From positions 66,085,548 through 66,149,547 of the forward strand of contig NC_087064.1 in assembly GCF_963678635.1 (NCBI RefSeq): a DNA stretch of 64,000 nt, read 5' to 3'. Position numbers and translations under genes: made by a program. The notes under the pieces are model-generated. The model saw nothing but the letters and a program-made list of their open reading frames with translations, did no database searches and was not told where the DNA came from. Every line of letters begins with the position of its first letter. Positions within the stretch are counted from its first letter, which is position 1. This stretch comes from Symsagittifera roscoffensis. Taxonomy: Eukaryota > Xenacoelomorpha > Acoela > Convolutidae. Below are positions 1-13,700 of this stretch, in pieces.

Positions 1-1704
1 CAAACATGCAACCCCTTTCACTCCCACATTGTCAATTTGTGTGGTTTAACTACTGGGTTTGAAGCAAACTTGAAATTAAAATGAAGTATATATCTACATA
101 ACATTTTTTAAACGAAAACTACACAGAATTGATATTTTTATAATTGACTTTAGTTATTAACCAAATTTTATTTATGCTCATTTTACAATCTCCCAATTTT
201 TTTCCAAAAATAGTGAAAACTCTATAAAAACTATTCTTACGTTTGCTAAATTTCTCTTTGATGTGAGCCGTTTTGGACTTTACTTAGTATTTACTCATAC
301 AACTTCGAACAGGTCTTGATAAAAATACCAGAAATTCTCAATCTAGTATCTGAGCAAGTTGTACTTTATTCGGTTAAATTCTGCAGTGAATCCCTTCAAT
401 TCGCTTAAAAGATTTCGTACTGTTTCATTTAAAAAGTGGATAATTTTGTTTCAAGTAATTAGAACGTTGTTTTGCTTTTTGCAAAATGTTCAAAAATGAT
501 TGCGGAAAAATTTCATATCTCACAATTTGTCTTAGGAGAGAAGACTTTTTCTAAACAGTTTTGGAGTCAAATGTGGTTACAACATGAACATTTTTCATAA
601 AAATTTTCTAAGACAGCAACTTTTGGTCAATCCGAGCTGCGCATCAATTTTGAGGCTCGTGAAAAAATAACTTTAGCAGTCGTGAAAACCAATTTTTCTT
701 TGAATGTCAAACTTTCTCAAACCGAAAAAACTCGATAAATTTTTGAACATTTTCAAACAAAATTTTCTGACAATTATAAAGTTTTTGCTTCATACTTTAT
801 GGGATACTGCCCGCTCATGAAAAAAATTGGCAGTAGTTTACATTAAGGACTCGAGTTTGATGTTCTTCTCTTAAGTTCTTTGCTGTTTTACAGGACAAAT
901 TAGGTCAAGGTTTTACTTTTTGTTTACCTTTTAACTGAATTATGAGCAAAAAAAATGAAAGAAAAAACAATGCAGGCATGCAGACTTGTTTCAATAAAAA
1001 ACCACTTCCATTTCTGCAGCAAATAACGGTCGAACGATGTCCGTTTTCGACTTTACCGGCAACATTTGACCTTCTTTGTTTCGACTAAATGCACTTTCTA
1101 GGATGTCGCTCGAAACAAACACAGAGGGAAAGCTGAGCTTCGCACCACATGCGATACAAATATGAATGACTATGATTAAAATCAAACGGAAAAATTGAAA
1201 ACAAAAAAAAATCGAAAATTCGTTTTTGTCAAAAAAATAATAGCAACAAAAGCCCAAAATATACGCAACCAAATTGCCTGCATCAAAAAAAAACTTTGCA
1301 AAAGCTTTCGGAATGCTAGAAAGAAGCTTATTTTTTTTTCTAACAAAAACCATATCTGCGGAACTCAGCCGACAAAAATAAACAGACAGACGATAGCCCG
1401 AAAAAGCACAAAACTCTAGTTTGCGAAAAAAAAACAGATCATGACGGATTCGAACAGCAATCTTTTGCCGTCTTAAGCAGTTGAGTTACCTCTACGCCAG
1501 ATGCGCCGGATGATTGATTGAATCTTTGCCAAGCAGCGGTAACAAAGCCGAAATTACCTGAGCAGAAACCTTTCATGTCGTTCTAACTTGAAAGCGAAAA
1601 GTAGGGTTCAACATTTCAATTTCGATAATTTTTCTAAGAGTAACAAATCTATTGATGGGCTAGGAAAATACTATAATACAAAGCTCTCACAACTAAGTGA
1701 ACAT
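1..1704. other. AT-rich spacer downstream of the ADAM gene
   Basis: No gene is supported here. Long A and T runs dominate and every open frame is short and low-complexity. A tRNA-derived SINE lies near 1362-1512. A short stem-forming segment near 1118-1155 (GAAAGCTGAGCTTCGC) matches a piece that recurs at 2638, 3156, 20093, 33372 and 40749, so it belongs to a dispersed repeat family. The ADAM 3'UTR must extend leftward from 1705, but I could not fix its end. Confidence 0.6.
1362..1512 (-). repeat. tRNA-derived SINE (minus orientation)
   Basis: Read on the minus strand, a tRNA-like head with a B-box (TTCGAATCC-type, plus-strand GGATTCGAAC at 1446) is followed by a body containing the family words AAGCCGAC and CAGACAGACGA. 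The same head and body recur at about 9858-10010, 11811-11940, 20641-20815 and 31866-32040. No tRNA gene is implied, because the cloverleaf is degenerate. Confidence 0.7.
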
Positions 1705-4700
1705 TTAATTTAAGTCTATATTGTGGAATCTTTTCAATGATACGCTAGGCGGTGGGGGCGGTAGTACCCCGTCACTCCTATCAGTTGGGGGGTTTCTTGG
1801 CCTGTAGATATTGACTGACTCGAATGAGTTCGTAGCTCTGTCATCCTGTTTCACAAGTGAAGAGTCAAATTTCACTGCAAAGTCAGACGCCTGCGGGAGT
1901 CTCTTTGTTCTAGGCACTGGTTGAGGATCTCCTTGGCTGTCAGCAGGACCTGTGACAAAAATACTGATAGTAGAATGCAATATTGGAATAATTTAATCAA
2001 ATTTAATCTTATGTACTAAATCAAATCACTATTTGCTATAAAAAGAACATAAATTTCAGAACAACTGATAATCCTCTTCTGTTTATGACATTGTTCACAC
2101 AAAAGCGTGAGAAAAACATAGCCAAAAGACAGTTTCGAATTTCAAAAAAAATACATGGCCTTAATCCCTTTGAATTTTAAGGCCATTTGTAATTGGCACT
2201 TTTATGATAAAAATTGACCCATTTTGAGAAAACTGCATTAAGAGGAAAAGTTTTATTCCACTGGGAGATCTAAAACTTAAAATTTTCGAAACTCGAAATT
2301 AATCTCGTTTTTTTTCGCGCCATTTCAACTTTCATACTTGGGAAGTGTATTTTGTCTCCTATAGCAAATTGATTTGAATTGAACTCAAAAAGTGCATATA
2401 TTCCCAAGGGCATTCATGTGTACATTTATAAATATGAATGCATTTCTTTTGTTATTAGAGCATTTTAAGACTTTTCCTGAAAAAAATCATCACGACCTAT
2501 ATACGGGACTAAGCTACGTTCATCGACCCTTAAAAATCTGTTGCTTCCAATGAACAATTTTGATTAAAATCGACTCTTGACGCATTAAAAACGAATCAGA
2601 CAAATAAAGGCAACATATAGTTGGAAACGAGTAGTAAACACAGAGGCGAAGCGGAGCTTCGCATAACTTGCGATACCACAAAAATAGCTAGTAGACAGGA
2701 AAGGAGGCAACTAAGTCCAAAGAAAACAGAAAAATTTTGGAATAAACCACAACTGCAAAATTTCAAATACTGCTTATGATGATGTTCTATTTCCGGAAAA
2801 CACGTCCAGAAACACATTCGACGGCATTTAAAAACTCAAAAACAACTTTTGAGCAAAAAAAAAATTTGAACTGTAAGTTCTATTCTGAGATTTTTAACGT
2901 TTTGCGCCATACGGAGAGAAATTATGTTTCCCTCAAAGGACCCAGAATTAGGCTAGTAAGCCAATAAATAATAAGCCAAAATCAAATAGGCCGAAAAATT
3001 AAAAATAATAATAAAAAAAATACAAATCAAAATAAGTAGAATAAAAAACTGCAGTAGTAGATGAAAACATAAAAAGCAACTAAAATGAAAAATGCATAGA
3101 TCAAAAAAATCATTGATGTGGCAACTAAGCCGACAAAACATAAGCAGAAAAATTACACAGAGGCGAAGTTGCACTTCGCATGCACAAGCAAAAATATGAC
3201 CGATAACGCTACTGGGAAAAACTGAACGAGTAAAACTTTTGAGTCTACAAAATTTCTTAAGTGACGCACGCTAATTATGACGCATAAGCAGTACCAATTT
3301 CAAAAAAAATTTACCAACTAACATGCCTCAATTTATAGAGCAGTCTATCGAGCAGTAATAATAAGAAAAAATTAAGCATACTAAAAAAATTTGAGAATTT
3401 TTGTTAAAATCGTCCCCCACACGCCAAATTAAGTACAAAGTGATAAATTTCGCTCCTAGTAACAACAAATCAATTATGGCAAATAAGCGTCCCTCAACGA
3501 ATTTGCAACAATTTCTATGACGGATTAACCCCATAACTTTACAAAAAATGATCACAGGTGAAATATCTTTTCAAATTTAAGCTCAGGACAACAAAACCTT
3601 TTGAATGATATAAAAAAAATCCGTCAAAAACGGCTTGATATTCCGTTGCTCTCGTTAAAAAAGTCTGAACAATAAAAGACTGTGTTAAAATCCTTAGCAT
3701 TGACTGTAATTAATGGCTGGTTAATGATCAAAATGAACACTTTCACAATATTTGCGACTTAGGTTAAAAAAAAAGATAGTTTATACTATAACACAAGCAT
3801 TGCTTGTGTAATAAGCCGACAATTTTTTTGAAACACAATATTTCCCGTTTGAAAAATAGACATTGGTCAGATTCGAACCCAGAACCTTTTGCCTCCCAGG
3901 CGTATTCGTTAACTCGAATACGTATTCGCAAGCGTAAACAATAAAAACTAAAAAAAAAATATTTAAAAACTTTCAACTTTCGAAATTTAAGAAAAAAATT
4001 AATAGTTTTAAAGCGCTATGAGTTTCAAGACGAACCAATTAATGATTGACACTAATTTGATAAACCTGGATCAATAAGTAATTATTTTAATCAGTTGCAA
4101 AATTTGAAATTAAAATCCACTTTCGAAACTGGAAAGCGATCACGTTTTTCGAGACCTTCACACTTTCGCTGTTCGATGCCTCATTTTACACAGAGAATCT
4201 GCCCTGCGCAAATACTAGCTAACGAATAAAAAATAATAAAACGAACAAAAAGAATCAAAAACTCGCACCAAGACAATCGAAGGTAAGAATAAAAACAGAA
4301 GAAAACTTACCAAGCTGTAAACAAGCCGAAAATACCTGAGAGAAAACCCTTTAAGCCGAAAAAATTCCCAAAAGAAATAAACTTAAAAAAATTATACCCC
4401 ATTATACCTCAATACACAAAAAAAATTTCACTCATCAAACGACAAACTATGAGGCCAATAAGCCGATACAAAATAGGCCGAAAGTTATCAGCAAGAGAAA
4501 AAAAAGAAGAAACAAAAAGTGAAATTAAAAGGTCTTATAATTTTAAAAAAAGTTGTTAAAGACCAATCCCCTTCAATATATATTTTTTTCGCTCAATACA
4601 CGCACAAAATTTTTTCGCTAAATTAAAGACAAAACATGAAGCCAATAAGCCGATATAAAATAGGCCGCAACTCATTGAACCGAGAAGAAAAAAGAAAAAA

Positions 4701-7700
4701 ACGAAAATGAAATTTAAGAAAAAGACTTAAAAATTGATAAAAAGTTATTGAAGTCCCATCCCCTTCATTACACTCACACGTGCACAAGTCTTTTTTGCTT
4801 ATAAAAGGACGCAAAATGAGGCCAATAAACCGAAATAACATAGGCCGAAAAAAAGAAATTTTAAAAAAACTGAAATTAAAACAAGCAAGTTGGTAAAATT
4901 ACAACCAACCTAAAAAGCAAATTTCGAATACGACGGGTATTCAATATGCTAACATGCTCCAAATGTGTATGTATATTGCAGTTTCCAACAGAGATACTAC
5001 TGCTGCAGCTCAGATTGCAACGTACTGAAAATGGATATCTTGAAATTTGAGATCATCCTGTGGACAAAGTTGCTTGCGGGAAAAAAGTCTGGTACCCGAT
5101 AGCAATACCCTAACTCATCACAAGGGTAATAAAAAAAGAAATAAGCCTCGAATTAAAAAAAAACAATTCGGCTACGTCTCGGATTCGCTCTGCGACCTAG
5201 AGATTATGAGTCTCACACACTAACCACGGACGTTTAATATATCACAAACACTAGCCAGATATTAAAGCAGAGAACAGATGTTGGGAAATTTCCAATGCTA
5301 CAGATCGTGATTATACCAAAAATTCCTTCAAATAGTGAACACTTTGACACCCAACAGAGAGCCGACGAATAACGAGCACTTTTAGTTGCAAGTTAGAAAA
5401 AAAGGTCCGTACTAATACACTAACGCTCGCAAGCTCGAGGGTGTGAACAAAGGAAATGCACTGAACTTAAAAAGTAATCAGAAGTCAGTATGCGAAACAG
5501 AAAATTTGAGTCTGAACAATTTTCAGACGTTTCCAGAAAACAAAATTAAAAAATCATGACCTTTAAAAGTTAAAATCACTTCGTTCATTTACACTAAATA
5601 AGACTACTCAAAAGAGCACGATTCACATCTACAATTGGATACAAAAATAACCATGGAACAAATCTCTCTCCAAATCTAACCTGCACTAGTTCCCAACTGT
5701 CTTCCAGGCGTGTACCTCGAATTTCTCCCCGCCGGAGACTGGCCACTCTTCTTAACTCCTCTCCCGATGTCATGCCTGTTCTCATCCACCGGGAAAGTGG
5801 AGAAATGCTTCTGGTAGAACTTGCCCACGTGAAATCTGATAGGCCGACGAAATATGAACACGATTAAAGCCAAGATCAGAAGTAGTGGGATGATGACCAG
5901 GAAAAAAACAAGCACTGCCCTGGCTGCTCCAGAGGTGTCCGGCGTCTCACTTGCTGGTCCAGAATCCACACTTCCTAAACCACATATTTGCTGAATTGTA
6001 AAATCAAATATGCCATCCATCCGAAGCACATCAAGAGGTTACGATTAGATTAAGCTTTAGATTTTCATGATAAAAATCCGTAGAAAAAAACGGTTTTAAT
6101 AATTTCTAGGCCCACAGCCTTTGCGGTGTAGTGCCTATAATTTGATCAAAGCGTTTATTAAACAGAAGAACACTGATTTTCAGTAATGGTTGGTAAATTT
6201 AGAGGTAGAACTCACCTCCGTTTCCAGGCACATCGCAAAGAGGCGGTGCCCAGCCGACGTTGCAGTGACAGTGATTCTCTGAGTTGCACACACCATGGCC
6301 ATTGCAACGTCTAACGCGCAAACAACTATGTTAGAATAGATATTTGTGCAACTTATTCCATATTCATTTTTTACGTTGCAACAAAATTGCAGTGTTCAAT
6401 GACGCTCTTCGAATATCTGTTGAAAAACAAACAAATTAATTCGTATATTTTTTGAAACTTTAATTTCACTTATATCATGACAGAATTTTGTACCTCGCAG
6501 AAATGATGCAAATTAAAAATGCAGACCAACTTGGGACATATTTGGAGTCCGGCGATGTCTGATATGTTGGTGCACTGCTTCCCAATGCAGATGCTCTCAT
6601 CCGCACACCACGTTCCGTCCCTGACGTAAGAGAAGTCGTCTATTCCGTCTGCTATCGGCTGGTATTTGTCCATGGAGTAGCACCTAGATCCGTCTCCAAA
6701 TGTGGTCCAGTAAGTAGTGGAGGATACCGATACGCTCAGACTACCGCTGGATGTTCTGCATTGTAGCTTGCCACACCTGGTGAAAGTTTAAGAAACTAAT
6801 TTCAGAGGTCATTTAAAAAAAAACCCACAGGAGCAAGATCATGGGCGGGTTTTTTTTCTCCAAGCCAAGGGCGGATTCGACTGCGTCACCAATCAAAGGG
6901 TCCCTCCCCTCTTTGTGCTTACTTGAGATAACCATTTTTGGCTGACTGACCATAAAATTTTTCTAAAGGAGCCAATATATATTTAGTATGAGGGAGATGC
7001 ACGCGCCGAAAAACCGCAGTTTTTGGGTCAAAATTTTCTAAATGCACAAAAACGGCATTTTTGACGTGCTTTTTTTTAACAATTGCCTGCGGCGCAAAAT
7101 GTTTGGTCAAATTAGGTTCTTTGCAATGTTCTGGGCGCGCTCTGAAAATCAATTTTGTCGACCAAAAAAAGGTCGACAAATATTTCAATTAAAATTTTGA
7201 AAATCCACCCTCCCCCCTCGAGAAAATCCTAGATCCGTCCCTGCCCAAAGGTAATAACGTTTTTCGGTTGGATTTCAATGATTATTTAGAGACACCTAGA
7301 TTTCCAAGCCCTAGAAGGAATTTTTTTTGGTTGAATTTTAGGTACCCCAAAAAAGCAAGGAGGGGTCAATTGTAGTATCATATTGGAGCCTCTGCAGCCG
7401 TGATTCGTTATCCAAAACTGAGGGGCTGATTTTTGAATATATTTTCTATCAAATAGATTTGTAAATTATTCTAGCTTTTATTGCCCAATTTCTGCAGCTT
7501 AATAAGTATTTCAAAAGTAATTCGATCCCCTTGGCGAAAAACAAAAATTGAAATAAGGTGGTGAAAAAAGAACGACAACCGTCTACACTTGTTTTTAGAC
7601 TGAGATAAATATCATGGAGGAAAAAAATTCACAAACCTGGAATTCGCCTCCGTGCAAGTCACGCCTTCACCACAGTTGCCCTTCTGATCGCCTTTCTGAT

Positions 7701-10700
7701 TGATCCTCCAACAGGCTTCCGAAGTCTCCAGCTCGATCTTGTCATCTGGGTCGAACAGACTGAAAGCAATTTTATACTCCTGAAAACTGTCTCTTAATTG
7801 GCTCCCAGTCATTACCGCCCCAAAAACACTCAGTTCCTGAAATGACTGCTTTTAAGGCAGAAATAACTGGGTTTTTGGGGCGGAATTGACTGGAACGGAA
7901 ACGTCTGGTCACGCTCTAAATTATATTATCAATTAGTCGACAAAATTTATTTTCATTTTCCATGCTTCTATTCAGCGAGCCTCCTGAAATTAGCAGCCAA
8001 AGTTAATCGTGATCAATAGCTAGCAACGTTTTTGAAGCTGTGCTCAACTCAAACTAAAGCACAGGCAGCAATATACCTCAGATTGATGATTCACGTAGCT
8101 AAAAAAAACAAGTATTGTATATATCCAAACTTAAAATTAAAAAAAAAAATCAATCGTTTTAGCATGTACAAAAAATTGTGACCAAAAGCAATTGGCTACG
8201 CTTGGCTAGAGCCAAATTTTACCGGTAAATTGAACTTAAACCAGGAGAAATTGAACTTAAACCATTCGCACGGGCTATTATTTTCAATAGCAGCATAGAA
8301 CTAAATCAGAATTAGGGCCATTAACTTCGTAAAACTATAAAATTGATTATATGATTCATCAACGTCAACTTTATTAGCTTTACAAAAAGTTGCTCATAGA
8401 GTTAATAATGTTTAGACTTGGAAACTACATGCCAAATATTATTGCAATCGGACAAGTCTTTTTCTATCAGTTTTTCGCATGTGGAAAGGAGGAGGGGAAA
8501 CAGGAGGAATTAGGGTGGCAACGAGATTGACTTACTCCACACATTGGTCATACACAGTCATGCACTGTCCATAGTAACAGTGGCTGCTCAGCCTGTCATT
8601 CTGACTATTGCATGGTTCCCCATTTTGTATGTAAACATCACTCGGACACGAACTCATTTTTCCGTCACAATACTCGGGCAGATCACAAGACGAGGCCTTG
8701 TCACGACACGCTGCGCCCTCCGTTCGGATTTGACATGTATTGTCACAGCATAGATCTGAGATGGAACATTGGGAGCCAGGAGTCAGCATGCATGTCGAGG
8801 CGTTGCAACAGGGGTCGTCGCAAGCTGAGAGGATTCCGCAGTCGCATTCCTCCCAGGCCTGGTTGACGAACTTGTCTCCGCAGTAAGGATCTCCAAATGT
8901 GAGAGTGGGACGGTTATTCAGACACACTCCGAAACCTACAAGAAAAAATTAAGACGCTTTACCTTTGAACTCAAATAAACGAAAGAAAAAAACTTAACGA
9001 CATACATTTGCTGTGAATTCGAACCGCAAATGAAGGGAATCAATATATCTTTAAGCTCAAGAGGATTTGCCAACTTTGACTGCTAATTAATGATAGTTCA
9101 CATAAGCGACGCAGATTGTTGCACTACTTGCGACACAACCTAGGCCGACAAAGAGTGGTTAGACGCCCACTGAGCCGAAAACATAAAATTGCCATAAGAA
9201 ATTGTTGTCATAAAAAATTTTGAGCAATTAGAATTTATAACTTTAATATCTTGTAACAGAAACTAGTTAAATTTTTTTTGACTTTGGAATCGAATCTGCA
9301 TCCTTGATATTAAGAGTCACAAACACTAACCACTCAGCCACGGAATCTTATAAGTACATTGTACATAGAAGACTGAACATTAGCCGCAGAGAAATAAAGC
9401 GCAGAACAGATGTTATTTAATTTCTTCTACAGTGAAATTTCCAAATAAGTCAACACTTCTATTTGCAATTTAGGTTAGAAAAGAGAAGGTGCGTAATAAT
9501 ACACTAAGCTGACGCTAACGTAAATAAAAGGGGTAGTGGAAACGCATCATCCTCAAAATATGTTTGTTGGTTGACAAAAGTGCAGATGAAATAAATGACT
9601 CAGTGATTTTATTGAACAAGTTGTTTTCAACAAACAATCTATGTTCCGAATTGATAACTCTAGCTAAAAGCGACCACTATCACCCCATAGGTAATGACTC
9701 GTTTACTTGAATGAGCGTAGCAAAACAATTCGAAAAAAAAACAAAGTTTTCAAAAAAACATTCTTGTATCTGAAATACCTCCACCAATAGGGCTTTAGAA
9801 AAGGCATTCAGTAACTCAGAAGAAAACTGAACATTGGAAAAGAGACCGCATCACAGGAACTAAGCCGATAAAAAATAACAGACAGACGACATTCCGGAAA
9901 ACCTGAAAATTTCTGGTTTAAAAAAACCGGTCCCGGCCGGATTCAAACTACAAAATTTTGTCCTCTCAAGTAGGCGTATTATCGCTACGCCGGGCGCTGG
10001 ATAATTGCTGTTCTGAATATTGCAAATGGGAGGAACTTTAAATCCAGGAGTGTTTTAGTTTTCTGGTCTTCATCAGGTAGCACAAATAATCATTGGAAAG
10101 GTTCGAGTGATATATCATGATAAAACAATTTGAGTCGTGATTCGAATTTCTGCCAAAAAAGGAAAAAAAATATGCCTGTCGAATATGCTTAAACATATGC
10201 TTTTCGTCAGATCCTCTCATCGTGCAACACAAAAAAAATATCTATTTGAAAAACATGAAAAAAATGTTAATTCTATTTTTTAAAGAAAATGGTCGGAACA
10301 CTCTGTGCAACTTGTACAGCAACCGGCTATCCTTGTTTGATTTTGAGATTATTATGAAGAAGATGAAATATTTGCGCAATCTTACGAACAAAGTTGTTTA
10401 CGGAGAAAAAAGTCTATTACCCGATTGCAACACCCTTGGATTATCGCAAGAGTAAAAAGAATCCTGGCACGTTCATGTTGTTCACAACATTGGCGCGACT
10501 CACAACATTTGAGGGGGGGGGGGGGGGGGGGCAAGTAATTCAAATACCTTGACTCAGTTTCTGCTTCAGTTTCTCTTGTTGACATACAGTGAAGTTGATT
10601 GGTCTGCCACTGGTGGTCGAATCCATGACACATTGTGAGAACTCACACGCACAGGGATCATCTGAACTTCTAGAGGGATTGTGGTCCAAGTTGAAGTTGT

Positions 10701-13700
10701 GGCCTAACTCGTGGGCTAATGTGCCTGCTATTTGGGCTGCAATTGAGGAATGGTCCTCTACGATACTGCCTAATAAAAAAGTTCAAATCTCACATGATAA
10801 TATAGTTAGTGCCAATTTTTGGCAATATCGGTGTCCTTGAGCAAAAAACTGGCATTTATTTACAGCTTTTAACAAATTTATCGGAAGGCGTCTTATATGT
10901 TTGCAAACAAATCTGACCTTTAAGCTAAAACTTTTTGTTTTCAAGTTGAGGGCTTGAAGTTATTTTAGAAACCGTTAAAAAAAATTATTAAAAAACAGTC
11001 GAAAAAAAAAGTCGAAAATACATGTTGAAAAAACTAGGTGAACCACAATTTTCGTATGTCTAGATAAAAAACAACTATGGTTCCAGCTAAAGCAGGAGGT
11101 ACGTGTTTGATATTGAATGAATTTGCTATAATGATGCGGCACGAAAAATGTGATTTCAAAAATTGGACTTTGCCCAAAATAAGTGAGAAGAGTAAAAATA
11201 TAGCCACTTATAACGGTAGGCTATCAACAACCTGCTGTTTCGATTAAACCTATGGTATCAGATTTGGCACGATAGTTAGCGAGAAAAGTCCAAAAAACGG
11301 TCAACAAATCAAAAGTTGACATTTCCGAGAATCATAGCTTTTGCAGAAGGGATTCATTGAACCTGTTATTTAAATTGAACCCAAAACCTCAGATATGGGA
11401 GTGTAGTTCTCGAGAAAAATCGAAAAATGTTTTAAGAAAACGGTCAAAAAATTAAACTTTTTCGAGGGCAACAACTTTTCGTGTATAAAAATATGTGAGT
11501 GGCCGCTAACGCTGGGGAGCTTCCCACAAACCTTCATCTTTATTGAACCCACAAAATTAGATTTTTAGATTTGAGAGGCTAGTTTTCGAGAAAACGAAAA
11601 ACAAATCAAAATTACTAGCGTGTAACGCACACCTCCGATACTCATAGTAAACTGCATATATTGGAAAAATCATCTGCATTCTTTGAGTGTACTCTGACAG
11701 CACCCAATTACAAGGTTCGTAAAAAGTTCTACGAAAAATTTAAAATGAACTAAGAAACGTCACATCTGGGAAACTCTAAGCAAAATTAAATAAAATTGCC
11801 CGCAGCAATTGACAACTAAGCTGACAACCGACAAGCAGACCGATTTTATTTGAAAAAAAAACAGGTCCCGGTCAGATTCGAACCCATGACCTTTGCCGTC
11901 CGAGGCATATTCGCTAACCCCAGGCTAAGTTTGGCGGCGAGTGCATTGGAGTTTGAATTCATTATGAGCCAAGATACAAGTGATTCAATTGATTCAGTTT
12001 AAGATGGCATTAACCCGAAAAAAGTCTATATTCCAGTTTGATAACGCTGGCTTATCGCAAGCTTTAAAATTCGCTGGCTCAAGGTCAGAATTTTTTCAGA
12101 AAATTAGGGCATTGTCCAATAAATTTGTTAAAAAATACAGCGCTGATTTAAATTATCGGGACAAAACGAACAAAATTTGAAATTTTAAACACGTTTTTCT
12201 AAAATTAGGTTAAGATTAGACAAAAAGTGAAGAGAATAACAGTCGCATAGAATTACACTGCATTTTCTTCCGAAAATCTGCACCAAAATTTTACCCATAA
12301 ATTGGTCATTTCGGCTTTTTCTAATTAATCAAGAATCACGCTGAAACCACAAAGTTAATTGATGCGAAAATTATACGAAAAGAAGCTTATTACACAGCGC
12401 AACATAGTTCTCGAACAATAATAATTCAAAAAAATTGCGTAAAACGTTTGAAATTAGTTTTTAGCCAAAAGATTTTGATTTTGATATAGTAAAAATGACC
12501 TTTTCTGGCTATCACCCAAAAAATATATTCTTTTCTACGGATTTATTGAAATTTTATCCTTCCAAAACTATGTTGCGCTGTGTAATAGGCTTCTTTTGAT
12601 ATAATTTTCTCATCAACTGACTTGGCAGTTTCAGCGTAATTCTTTTTTAATTAAGAAAATCCAAAATGAACCATTTTTGGGGGAAAATTTTTGTTGAGAT
12701 TTTCGGGGAAAAACTGCACCATATTAATTCTGGTGAAATTCTAAGCAACTTTTCTTCTCTTCACTTCATGTCTAACCATAACCCAATTTGAGAAAAACGC
12801 GTTTGAAAATTTAAATTTGTTCGTTTTGTCCGGATAGTTTAAATCAGCACAGTATATCCTTTGTAGAATTAGGTTTCTTTTAATCGTGAACTTGGTGTGA
12901 GGATGACTAAGTCAGCAGTTTTGAGTTCATATATATTTTTTGAACCTTCGTTCCTAGTCAATGCTTCATTGATTTTGTTCATATTTGTTGACCGAAAAGG
13001 ATATTGTCAACAATTTGGAATTAATTACACAAGTCAGGCTCTTGTCACATATATCTCACAAAATCAGTTTCAAAAAAGTTCGGAAATTAACTTCACCAGA
13101 GCAAAAAATTTTATTGATGTGCAATCAAAGACCAACCAAAAATTTAAAGTTTTCCAAATATTTGAAGAGAATCTCTCGTGTACCAATCACAAAGTCACAG
13201 ATTATGGCAAAATTACCTGACAAGGTCTCCCGGCACAAAGTGCCCATGGGTGCCAATCCAATAGTGCTCCCGTCCAACTCTGCTCCCGTGATCAACACTC
13301 CATTATCATGACTCAGCAAATCTCCCAGACTTCTGTACCTCCACGCTAAGAAACTGGACATCAAATCGCCAGCATCCGTAGTAGCTTCAATGGGTTCCGC
13401 TTCCGGGGTCTCCCAGATGACGACATCAATGAGAACAAGGTTCAAATCCAGACCTTCAATTGAACTGTAGAAGAGGTCAGCTGCATTGATGATGTCAATG
13501 GCGCGATCATTGATCTGCATTCAAAAAGGCAAGAATCTGTACAAATTTCAATTATTCTAATATAACAACCAAAATATTCGTCTTCAACATACCATTGCTA
13601 TCATTTTAAGGACATTATAATCAGAAAGGAAAACACTAACATCGGAACTGCTTTTTTTCTGAGAACAACTGCTGTGCCCATGTTACATGTAATTTTCTAA

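Larger units (their letters stand above)
1950..5680. other. ADAM last intron, repeat-filled
   Basis: This is the 3.7-kb intron between the transmembrane exon and the tail exon. I see no coding signal. It holds a short repeat fragment at 2638-2672, a full dispersed repeat at about 3153-3815, a SINE head at about 3866-3925, a three-unit tandem repeat at about 4385-4870 and another SINE-like piece at about 5050-5250. Confidence 0.6.

Noticed and set aside
6407-6416. Alternative CAG acceptor giving a 42-nt ADAM exon 7
   Set aside because: With the upstream exon ending in phase 0 it would put a stop codon in frame; the AAG acceptor (32-nt exon) keeps the EGF-side reading frame.
12897-13311. Two overlapping plus-strand frames of about 107 codons
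   Set aside because: They lie in an intron and antisense to ADAM exon 2; composition is AT-driven and no similarity is recognisable.
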